Origin: Mimachlamys varia
Lineage: Eukaryota > Mollusca > Bivalvia > Pectinida > Pectinidae
NCBI GenBank assembly: GCA_947623455.1
Contig: OX392533.1
Coordinates: forward strand, 31,060,229-31,124,228
Direction: 5' to 3'
DNA length: 64,000 nt
Shown piece after piece: positions 24,301 to 36,300 of this stretch. The stretch's first letter is position 1, and each line of letters starts with the position of its first letter. The notes beneath the pieces are model-generated. The model was not told where the DNA came from. It did not search any database and saw nothing but the letters and a program-made list of their open reading frames with translations. A program made the position numbers and the translations under genes.

Positions 24301-27300
24301 AAATAATTCAGGTGGGGCCAAGTTCAACAACAAACCGTAGGTAGAAGACGGTTCGAAATGGACGCGTGTTTACAAATAGCGTGTTTCAACTGCTGCTGTA
24401 CCAGTAACCGCAAAAGAATTCATCTTGAATATTGCTGATATAAGTTAATCTTAACTAAATCTATAAATATAATAAGTTAATAGGCTTTATTTTCACTTCA
24501 AGTTTTGCCGAAAGTTGCGTATATTGGGCCTTTAAGTTTTTGCTCATGAAAGGCACTTTGTATATGCAAAATACGAATGATTTTTTTTTCCAGAATTTTT
24601 TAATTAAGAACGACTATTGTAGAATTTATTTTTACTGCTTTAAGTTTTTGAAATTGACTTCAAGCTGACACAGGATATGGTAGAATGAGATTTTTAACGT
24701 GAATGTTTATATATCGGACTGTTTTGCATCCCTTTATACCTTTTATCTTTGGTATGCTTCTGTCATTTATAATGAAAACTGGTATGTATTCAGATGTATT
24801 GAAGTTCCAGCATGTTGGAAATTTGCACAATTTTATAAAAGTATTGCCTGTCTTTGTCAACTGTATCACTAAATATATAACAGACAGGTGTTTTAAAGAA
24901 TTTAAGGACAGCACATCTAAAACCTTGATGGCAGTGAATTCTGAAATAAAACGGACTTACCAAGCAGGTGTTTGATAGAGTTTACTGTATGTTAAACCAC
25001 ACAGATTTGTAATAAGAGTTTGAATTATGATATGAGACACAAGCGTGGCTAATCTAGCCTGTTATACCCTTTGATTTACTGTTGAAGGATCCGGAGCTTT
25101 GTTACTGGCGAGTTCGATTCGGAAACAAAGGGGTGAGAGGGTTGCTAGTAGACGTGAATTATTTGAGTTTTTGAAATATTTTTCCATTCCATTTGCTTCC
25201 CGTCCCTTTCCTGAAACAAATGTTGGATTATTTGCTTTCACATTGTGTTGTTGTGTATTGTAGGATTAAGGCCATTTTGACAGTCTTTTTGCATGTATTT
25301 TAAAGTATTATAGCCTGCAGTCCTCGTCAGAAATTACTTCTACAGAAGTACCTATGTAGAAATGTTTGTGGTATTTTGTACTAGTAGACCAGAATATTTC
25401 ATTAGACACATTGAGATGTACATCAAGAATCTAAAAAATATCGTTGACTCTTAGCTGTTGCCTGCGGTATACATAATTATGTAAAATTATAGCTTCCGTA
25501 ACAAGTTGTTGTCCTGTAGGATACTTGCAATCCAAGATCATCCATTTGAGCTTCTAACCAGATGCTCCATGTCGGTGTGATGTTATGTTTTACCTGCCTT
25601 CCTTTTTGAGTTGCTCAAGATATTGTCAAACTGGAATGTCACTGTTTATAACTTCGTATAGGAACGGCCCGTTTATCAAATATTCCCTTACTTCAAAAAG
25701 TTACTTGATATATTTTTTCATTGGAAAGCGTTGCTGAAGCCTCAAAAAGATTCTTTTATCACAACCGGAAAAAACTTCTCGAAACCATGACAACCAAAAG
25801 ACTATTTGAGACCTTCTTTCTGGAATAACTTTAATTTTGATAAATCTTTTTTGAAAAGAAAACCATACCTTGCAAAACATGAACTCATTCACCCCTGAAG
25901 ACACATTTGAACTCTTCCATTTCAATGGTTGGAATAGTTCATAATGAAATATCAGGGATGAATGATTTAATGAAAAAAAAAAATGACATGAATATTGTTT
26001 AAAGTTTTTCCTTGACATGTAAATATTCAGCAGAGCTTTTAGTTTTTTACAATACTGGAAAAGTCCAGTCAAAGATATTTCCCCAAAGTTGAAAACATTT
26101 GTGTTAAGTTTTAGATAGCTAGCTTATATCATTTGATTGATTTTACTTTTAAGGCAATGTTACAGTATTTTAAGTTTTCATAGCATGTGGTCAGGTATAC
26201 ATGTTAAGTCTGTCTCGGTTCGCTGAACTGAATGTGCATGTGATAGCGTACGAACACAACCTAAAATGCTTCACACTTCTGCTTTATACGTTTACTCTCG
26301 GGCCAAATGAAATTAAATGTTATGTTTCCGCTTTCGACTCTCAAAATTCAGGATTTGTTTCCAGGAAGACAAAAAAAATTCATATATTTTTTGCTGAGAA
26401 AAGTTCTGCAACATTATTTCAGATAAAGATTTAATTTTTATTTTTTTTTGATTGAGGAAAAAGATAATAATAATCTATATATCGATCCATGTTGTGTAGA
26501 GAAAGTGGAAACATACTTTTTGGTTGGCCTCATACAAAAATTCAAATGATTCTACAAGAAGCAACTTAACACTATCTGTTCAGATTCCATATCTTGTAAT
26601 AGGAATATTTCTACAAAAAAAAATCCTATTATTTGAATAGTGTTATTAGAAATAACAGATTTTTTTAAAGTTCTTAATTCAGGAGAAAAAGAGAAGCTGA
26701 CATTATTATTGTACACATGTTTATCCCTATGTGTATGTCAAGTTTTGGAGCTGCTATCACTGAATCATTCACAACAAATGCTATTAGTGTTGAAATATTG
26801 TAACAATTAATACTGGCATTAAAATATTGACTGTTTAATAACTGCTAGTACATAATTATGTATATATTACACTTTCTAAACATGAGAAAATTTTAAGAAA
26901 CGGTTTTACTGATAGCTGTATCTCTTTATGAGAAGACTATGTAGCATAAAAGATATGGAAGAGAAAATAGGCAGATAAGAAATCTTTAAAATAATATTTT
27001 GAATAAAGTGTCCCACCTGAAACTTTTTAATCGAAATAATGCATTAATTATTGTGACACATTAATTTAAGAACTTACAGTATACTGTAAACCAACTTATT
27101 TTCATGGCGACTTAATTTCAATTTTCTTATGAAAAGACTTTTGCAGCGATTTAATTTCACGATAAATATGGTCATAAATCCTATGTACAGTACAGTACAG
27201 GTACTCCTACAGGTGGTATATATATATACATTTGATTGAAACTATTTCGCGGCAATAAGTTTTTCGTGAATTTTTATCAACATCGAAATGCGTGAAAATT

Positions 27301-30300
27301 AATCACACAGGAAAGTAAGTTGGTTTACAGTAACATGGGAATTTATACATGTTTGTTGGGAATTTTTTTGTTTATGAAAACATTTGGTAAGAAATAGTCT
27401 TGTCAGCATCCAGCAAGCTGAAATATTCCATCTTTAGTGGTTTGTTATCAACATAATAACCTGTATACATATAGATATATCATACATTTATATATATAGT
27501 CTATGTTTGAAACACATGTTCACTTAGATGTTCTTGTACAATGTCTAATAATAAACTTCCATAAAATACTGTACAGACCTGCACAAAAGTCTATTAGACA
27601 TATTGGTAAACATTATATATGTCTTCATCTGTATATGCAAGTAAAGCTTCTTTTAGAACTGAAGACTTCAAAAAGAATAGAATAAAACATGAGGTTGTTA
27701 TATATAATTTGGCAGAAAACACCATAAGGTGGTCACCATAGGCCTTCGTTACTCATACACAGCTAATTTAGGTACTGGTATTCTTTACACAGAGTTTATA
27801 GATTACTTTGAATAAGTTGGAAGCACTTGTGTGATAAAAATCTAGAGTTGATGTGGCTGTGAGGGCGATAAATGTTTTATTACTCTAAAAGTCAGTAGAT
27901 TTTTTTGCGGTGTGGAAATTTTCGCTTATTTCACTGGCATTAAATCTCTGTGAATATATACACATGCGAACATTATCAACAATACTGAAACTCTACAGTG
28001 TGTAATGGTATAATTGGTACAGTGAAATCAGCATGATTGACAGTGCAAATATTTCCACACCGTAAACAGTTTGGAGGCTCAGAAAACTTTAAAGCGAAAT
28101 ATTCGACGTGCGAAAATATTGGCTTTTAGCCTTTTACAGTAACCAATGTAACCAGCCCGGTGTCCTAGGCTATCTCACTCAACCAGACAAAAATAAAATG
28201 GGAAGTCTCAGCATTTCTTTAAATCCAGTTTACATTTCAATTTTTGTTCACAAATACTGAACTGTGTCACAGCCAAATGTCACACGCAGCTGTCTCTGTG
28301 TCCAGTACCACACTAGTGTAAATAAAAGTGACTTAGCACATTGACTTGATGTTCACTGTTTCTCACAATTCTTTTTAACATAAATATTGTGTTTTTATGT
28401 AAGGTTACGGAAACAATCATATAGTATTATACATGCACTACGTATACTGTAAAGTAATTATAAAACAAATTTAAAATCTAGTTCAAACATTTTCTCTGTT
28501 ATATATATAAACACGCTTGGTCATGGCTAGGTGGAAATCTATAATAATATGTTTTTTTAATTTTTTTATTGAAAAGTTATGTACTCTTTATATACTTGAA
28601 TGGTGAATACTACAAGAACAACTATATCAACATGATAGAAATACCAGAAGTTTTGATGTGAATTTTGTGTATAATTATGTTGACAAGTAGATTTATAACT
28701 ACTCAGTATTTCTTGAAAATGAATTTTTAGGGGCTGAAACATTTTTCTATTGAAAACCAATGATATACGTGATCCTGAAAGTGAGTGTAATGAAAATTGT
28801 TCACAGAAATGCATTTAGTTTCGCATTCATTTTCCATCATAAGATTACTTTCTTTGCTACTGCAAATTAAACGAATTATAAGATGTGCTTCGTTTCATTG
28901 AAAAAAGAGATGAATATTTTTATGCATATATGATTTTGAATCTTAAATAATTAAAAAAAAGTAGACCTTCCTTCTATAGGGAAACTGGTGATATACCATC
29001 GATCTGCACCTGTCCAGTTTGTAATTCATTTTTGTAAAACAAATCTACCTGTTGAGGCGTATGTACTGTGTGATCCAAAATGTTTATAGTGAAGACATGG
29101 AAAGATGTTAAACATTAGTTTTAAGATTTCATATCTAATATATCTTCCATTCTTCTTCAGAAGCTTGAGGTCTTACAATCTAGTTTTCAAAAGTAGTGTT
29201 TCATTGTGGTTGTGATTTTACAGGAGGGTGCCGATTATGACGTGTCGATGGGTAACGGCACTGATGACGGTGTGGCGTTTCCCGGGAAGGTTTCTGAAGG
29301 CACCCTCGAGTCCACCTCGCTCACCGATAGCTTACTAGTCGAATCAGCCTCCGAAGCGTTGGAAGGTCAGTCATTTCACATCCTGCTGGCCGAAATTGTT
29401 ACAATGCCAATGATGGGTCGTTTAATCTGTCATTAAATCATGCTTACCTTACTCAGCATAAAGGCAGACATCCCAAGGGTAATTGGAGGGGACTGTTGGA
29501 TGTTAAATAATATATGAAGGTTTCGGTGAACAGACGTGTAAAATATGCGATATATAGGCCTTTCCCAAAGTTGTTGTTTTTCCCTTGATAGGCCACAAAG
29601 GTGGATATTAGATGGACTTCTGGGAAGTGTTTGTGTGATTGACGTAATTCCCATTACCATATAATTACATGGTGCAAATTTGTTTCAAAAAGACATGATA
29701 TAGCAAACAAGGGAGATAACAACACTTTTGAGATAGGCCTATATACAAAAATGTATATGGTGGTTTCTCAATAAGTGGTGGTAGATAGTGTATTAATATT
29801 TATTGATCCACTGATACACTGACATAATTTAAAATAACACTGTGAAATCATCGTTATGTAGACTGCTGACAGAAAGTTAAGCTTCATCATATTTTAATGA
29901 ATAAACTATTTCAAATTATTACTGATAAAAGGCTTTCATGAAAGAAAAATCATTTGATTCATAAAAATCTGATCAAAAAATGATCATGACACACACCCTT
30001 AACCCACCCCTGAAGACACATCTGAACTCTTCCAAATCAAGGGTTGGAATACACAGGTAGTTCATTATGAAATTTCAGGGGTTAATGAGTTCAAAAGGTC
30101 ATTTGACTATAGATGTGAATTTTGAGATTGTGAAAAAAGGAACTTTCAGAACTTAAGGGTGTTTGGTAGAAATGAGAAAGTTTTGGTCAGAAGAAAGTAA
30201 GTTCCTTCTAATTCTTTCGATTTCTAGAAATATAGAGTTAACAGCTATATTAAACAATGGGTAATTGTGATAAATAAATCTTACCAGGGATCTTATCATA

Positions 30301-33300
30301 TCAAGGTGAAGCATATAGCAAGGTAGTTTATAGTGTTTGATAGTGATGTTTACAGTTAATGTCCCTGGTATAGAGTGTATGTTTGATTGTGATGTTTACA
30401 GTTAATGTCCCTGGTATAGGGTGTGTGTTTGATAGTGATGTTTACAGTTAATGTCCCTGGTATAGGGTGTATGTTTGATTGTGATGTTTACAGTTAATGT
30501 CCCTGGTATAGAGTGTGTGTTTGATTGTGATGTTTACAGTTAATGTCCCTGGTATAGGGTGTGTGTTTGATTGTGATGTTTACAGTTAATGTTCCTGGTA
30601 TAGAGTGTATGTTTGATTGTGATGTTTACAGTTAGTGTTCCTGGTAAAGAGTGTATGTTTGATTGTGATGTTTACAGTTAATGTTCCTGGTATAGGGTGT
30701 ATGTTTGATTGTGATGTTTACAGTTAATGTTCCTGGTATAGAGTGTATGTTTGATTGTGATGTTTACAGTTAATGTTCCTGGTATAGGGTGTATGTTTGA
30801 TTGTGATGTTTACAGTTAATGTCCCTGGTATAGAGTGTATGTTTGATTGTGATGTTTACAGTTAATGTCCCTGGTATAGGGTGTGTGTTTGATAGTGATG
30901 TTTACAGTTAATGTCCCTGGTATAGGGTGTATGTTTGATTGTGATGTTTACAGTTAATGTCCCTGGTATAGAGTGTGTGTTTGATTGTGATGTTTACAGT
31001 TAATGTCCCTGGTATAGGGTGTGTGTTTGATTGTGATGTTTACAGTTAATGTTCCTGGTATAGAGTGTATGTTTGATTGTGATGTTTACAGTTAGTGTTC
31101 CTGGTAAAGAGTGTATGTTTGATTGTGATGTTTACAGTTAATGTTCCTGGTATAGGGTGTATGTTTGATTGTGATGTTTACAGTTAATGTTCCTGGTATA
31201 GAGTGTGTGTTTGATTGTGATGTTTACAGTTAATGTTCCTGGTATAGAGTGTATGTTTGATTGTGATGTTTACAGTTAGTGTTCCTGGTAAAGAGTGTAT
31301 GTTTGATTGTGATGTTTACAGTTAATGTTCCTGGTATAGGGTGTATGTTTGATAGTGATGTTTACAGTTAGTGTTCCTGGTATAGGGTGTATGTTTGATA
31401 GTGATGTTTACAGTTAATGTTCCTGGTATAGAGTGTATGTTTGATAGTGATGTTTATAGTTAATGTTCCTGGTATAGACTGTATGTTTGATTGTGATGTT
31501 TACAGTTAATGTCCCTGGTATAGAGTGTATGTTTGATTGTGATGTTTACAGTTAGTGTTCCTGGTATAGGGTGTATGTTTGATAGTGATGTTTACAGTTA
31601 ATGTTCCTGGTATAGACTGTATGTTTGATTGTGATGTTTACAGTTAATGTCCCTGGTATAGAGTGTATGTTTGATAGTGATGTTTACAGTTAATGTTCCT
31701 GGTATAGAGTATATGTTTGATTGTGATGTTTACAGTTAGTGTTCCTGGTATAGAGTGTATGTTTGATAGTGATGTTTACAGTTAATGTTCCTGGTATAGG
31801 GTGTATGTTTGATAGTGATGTTTACAGTTAATGTTCCTGGTATAGAGTGTATGTTTGATAGTGATGTTTATAGTTAATGTTCCTGGTATAGACTGTATGT
31901 TTGATTGTGATGTTTACAGTTAATGTCCCTGGTATAGAGTGTATGTTTGATTGTGATGTTTACAGTTAGTGTTCCTGGTATAGGGTGTATGTTTGATAGT
32001 GATGTTTACAGTTAATGTTCCTGGTATAGACTGTATGTTTGATTGTGATGTTTACAGTTAATGTCCCTGGTATAGAGTGTATGTTTGATAGTGATGTTTA
32101 CAGTTAATGTTCCTGGTATAGAGTGTATGTTTGATAGTGATGTTTACAGTTAATGTTCCTGGTATAGAGTGTATGTTTGATTGTGATGTTTACAGTTAAT
32201 GTCCCTGGTATAGAGTGTATGTTTGATTGTGATGTTTACAGTTAATGTCCCTGGTATAGAGTGTATGTTTGATAGTGATGTTTACAGTTAATGTTCCTGG
32301 TATAGAGTATATGTTTGATTGTGATGTTTACAGTTAGTGTTCCTGGTATAGAGTGTATGTTTGATAGTGATGTTTACAGTTAATGTTCCTGGTATACATA
32401 TTTTAAGTGTAAGTTTTGTTTTGGTGTTTACAGCCGCGTCCTCAGGATCCGGGGCTGATAGTGACATGTTCGACCACCCTCTAGCACTAGACCATTCTAC
32501 AAACTCGATCAATCACGTGGACGAACGTCTATCACCAGACGAATCTGTCACCATGGAAACCAACCATACAGGAAATAACACCAAAGTACAGACAACTCCG
32601 GACAAAAAAGTGCGTGGACATGGCATGTGTTTGACCACTAGTGACCACGACCGACTCCGGATATTTATACACGAGTTCAGTGTCCGCGCTCTGATACCCT
32701 GGGCAGAAATGTCTATGAGGTATCTAAACGAACAGGTAAGCTTCTTGATAGGTAAAATATTGTGTCATTCTGATCCACAAATAGGTAGCTCATACCTTGG
32801 TTACAAGGTTTGCCAGTCTTCCCTAGTGACAGACCGGGTGACTTTATTATAGTGACCAAAATGGTCTACGTAACAAAGCGGATCATTTAACCCATGATCT
32901 TTGGTGATGTTAGTCACTCTTCTCAGCAGTATCTCTGGTTGATTGCCTTAGTAATAAAGATAATCTCTTTCCCTTGGATGGTAACTCTGGTCAAATTGAA
33001 TTAACTCCTGTTTATTATATTTCAAATGCATCCAGTTTATAAAACAGACTGAACTTAAATGCGAATGGATATTGTATTCAATGATTATTTGATGTGGCTA
33101 TGGTAGATAAATAATGTTACAGAGTATGCTGCAGCTTATGCTTATTTCACTTGACCTGTGTTTAATTTTCCAGTTGACCTCCAGGAAGGGTATTCCCAGG
33201 TCAATATTTAGTGTAACAAAGAAGTGGTTTGGGGGTAACAAGGCCACAGAGAAGGCTGCGGCAACCAACCAGAACACAACTGTAGTGTAAGTAACAAACC

Positions 33301-36300
33301 GTAGTGTAAGTAACAAACCTTAGTGTAAGTAACAAACCTTAGTGTAAGTAACAAACCGTAGTGTAAGAAACAAACGGTAGTGTAAATAACAAACCGTAGT
33401 GTAAGTAACAAACCTTAGTGTAAGTAACAAACCTTAGTGTAAGTAACAAACCTTAGTGTAAGTAACAAACCATAGTGTATTAGTAACAAACCTTAGTGTA
33501 AGTAACAAACGGTAGTGTAAGTAACAAACCGTAGTGTAAGTAACAAACTGTAGTGTAAGTAACAAACCGTAGTGTAAGTAACAAACCGTAGTGTAAGTAA
33601 CAAACTGTAGTGTAAGTAACAAACTGTAGTGTAAGTTACAAACCGTAGTGTAAGTAACAAACTGTAGTGTAACAAACCGTAGTGTAAGTAACAAACTGTA
33701 GTGTAAGTAACAAACTGTAGTGTAAGTAACAAACCTTAGTGTAAGTAACAAACCATAGTGTAAGTAACAAACTGTAGTGTAAGTTACAAACCGTAGTGTA
33801 AGTAACAAACTGTAGTGTAACAAACCGTAGTGTAAGTAACAAACTGTAGTGTAAGTAATAAATTGTAGTGTAAGTAACAAACTGTAGTGTAACAAACCGT
33901 AGTGTAAGTAACAAACCGTAGTGTAAGTAACAAACCGTAGTGTAAGTAACAAACCGTAGTGTAAGTAACAAACCGTAGTGTAAGTAACAAATTGTAGTGT
34001 AAGTAACAAACCGTGGTGTAGGTAACAAACCGTAGTGTAAGTAACAAACGGTAGTGTAAGTAACAAACAGTAGTGTAAGTAACAAACTGTAGTGTAAGTA
34101 ACAAACCGTGGTGTAGGTAACAAACCGTAGTGTAAGTAACAAACGGTAGTGTAAGTAACAAACTGTAGTGTAAGTAACAAACTGTAGTGTAGGTAACAAA
34201 ACGTAGTGTAAGTAACAAACTGTAGTGTAAGTAACAAACCTTTGTGTAAGTAACAAACCTTAGTGTAGGTAACAAACCGTAGTGTAGGTAACAAACTGTA
34301 GTGTAGGTAACAAACCTTAGTGTAAGTAACAAACTGTAGTGTAAGTAACAAACCGTAGTGTAAGTAACAAACCTTAGTGTAAGTAACAAACGGTAGTGTA
34401 AGTAACAAACTGTAGTGTAACAAACCGTAGTGTAAGTAACAAACGGTAGTGTAAGTAACAAACGGTAGTGTAAGTAATAAATTGTAGTAACAAACTGTAG
34501 TGTAAGTAACAAACCGTGGTGTAAGTAATAAACCGTACATCCTCGATATCCAGGGGTTACGATCACCGTTGTAATCTACACCCCTGGAATATATCATGGC
34601 AAAATTGAAAGCTCCCGGGTCTGCCACCTAGCGGTCGGTGTGCGTTGTGTCCCTTTAAATCACGTAATCACCGACCAATCAAAATTGCGTGTAACAAAAC
34701 GGCTTATGCAATGAATGTAAACAAGGGAGAACATCTCTTTCGGTTGATCTATGAAAAATTCAAGCTTGATCAAATTAGAAAGCATCAGGAAACGGCGATC
34801 GACGCACTGAGTCCTTGTCGTAAATGTGTCGTTGAAGATTGTTCTTCTCTGTTTTACTGGTAAAGATCCATGACAGAGTCGACACTGTGCCATGTTTGTT
34901 TACATTTTTTTCTGTCCCATAAGAAGAACGCGTGATCAAATGTAAGGTGCGCTCTGATTGGACGCAGCCAGACCTAGCTGCATCCAATGAAAATTCTCGT
35001 CGCGGGATTTACGAAATGTGGTCTATATATGCCAAGGGTGAAGATGAGTGTGCGGATCGTAACCCTTGGCTAGCGAAGATGTAAACCGTAGTGTAAGTAA
35101 CAAACCTTAGTGTAAGTAACAAACTGTAGTGTAAGTAACAAACCGTGGTGTAAGTAACAAACGGTAGTGTAAGTAACAAACTGTAGTGTAAGTAACAAAC
35201 TGTAGTGTAGGTAACAAACCTTAGTGTAAGTAACAAACCGTAGTGTAAGTAACAAACCGTGGTGTAGGTAACAAACGGTAGTGTAAGTAACAAACCGTAG
35301 TGTAAGTAACAAACTGTAGTGTAGGTAACAAACCTTAGTGTAAGTAACAAACCGTAGTGTAAGTAACAAACCGTGGTGTAGGTAACAAACCGTAGTGTAA
35401 GTAACAAACCGTAGTGTAGGTAACAAACCTTAGTGTAAGTAACAAACCTTAGTGTAAGTAACAAACCGTAGTGTAAGTAACAAACGGTAGTGTAAGTAAC
35501 AAACGGTAGTGTAAGTAACAAACCGTAGTGTAAGTATCAAACTGTAGTGTAAGTATCAAACTGTAGTGTAAGTAACAAACCGTAGTGTAAGTAACAAACG
35601 GTAGTGTAAGTAACAAACCGTAGTGTAAGTAACAAACGGTAGTGTAAGTAACAAACCATAGTGTAAGTAACAAACCGTAGTGTAGGTAACAAACCTTAGT
35701 GTAAGTATCAAACTGTAGTGTAAGTATCAAACTGTAGTGTAAGTATCAAACTGTAGTGTAAGTATCAAACTGTTGTGTAAGTAACAAACCGTAGTGTAAG
35801 TAACAAACGGTAGTGTAAGTAACAAACGGTAGTGTAAGTAACAAACCGTAGTGTAGGTAACAAACCGTAGTGTAAGTAACAAACCGTAGTGTAGGTAACA
35901 AACCTTAGTGTAAGTAACAAACCTTAGTGAAAGTAACAAACCGTAGTGTAGGTAACAAACCTTAGTGTAAGTAACAAACTGTAGTGTAAGTAACAAACCG
36001 TAGTGTAAGTAACAAACTGTAGTGTAAGTAACAAACCTTAGTGTAAGTAACAAACCGTAGTGTATTAGTAACAAACCGTAGTGTAAGTAACAAACCGTAG
36101 TGTAGGTAACAAACCTTAGTGTAAGTATCAAACTGTAGTGTAAGTATCAAACTGTAGTGTAAGTAACAAACCGTAATGCAAGTAACAAACCGTAGTGTAA
36201 GTAACAAACCGTAGTGTAAGTAACAAACGGTAGTGTAAGTAACAAACCGTAGTGTATTAGTAACAAACCGTAGTGTAAGTAACAAACCGTAGTGTAAGTA

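Larger units (their letters stand above)
25133..29223 (+). other. TRAPPC8: Intron 7, long, with small palindromic repeats
   Basis: 4.1 kb. Apart from the 90-bp palindrome at 25881 and the foldback at 27077 I see no further exon. A loose inverted pair ('cggtgtggaaatttt' near 27910 and 'atatttccacaccg' near 28050) may be another degraded foldback. Confidence 0.45.

Noticed and set aside
25701..26072. 123-codon minus-strand frame in intron 7
   Set aside because: Overlaps the palindromic repeat at 25881, low-complexity Phe/Lys-rich, no recognisable motif.
32361..32433. Extension of exon 9 upstream into the 46-bp array
   Set aside because: The frame is open for 24 codons, but the acceptor at 32433 is strong, phase-correct and preceded by a T-rich tract.
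33434..34627. 397-codon minus-strand open frame and its neighbours across 33.4-37.0 kb
   Set aside because: They are readings of the 19-bp repeat. 19 is not divisible by three, so three units give a 57-bp, 19-residue period in all minus frames without stops. The plus strand carries the real gene.
34645..34863. 72-codon plus frame inside the 544-bp TIR element as a transposase
   Set aside because: Too short, no catalytic motif. The element is MITE-sized.
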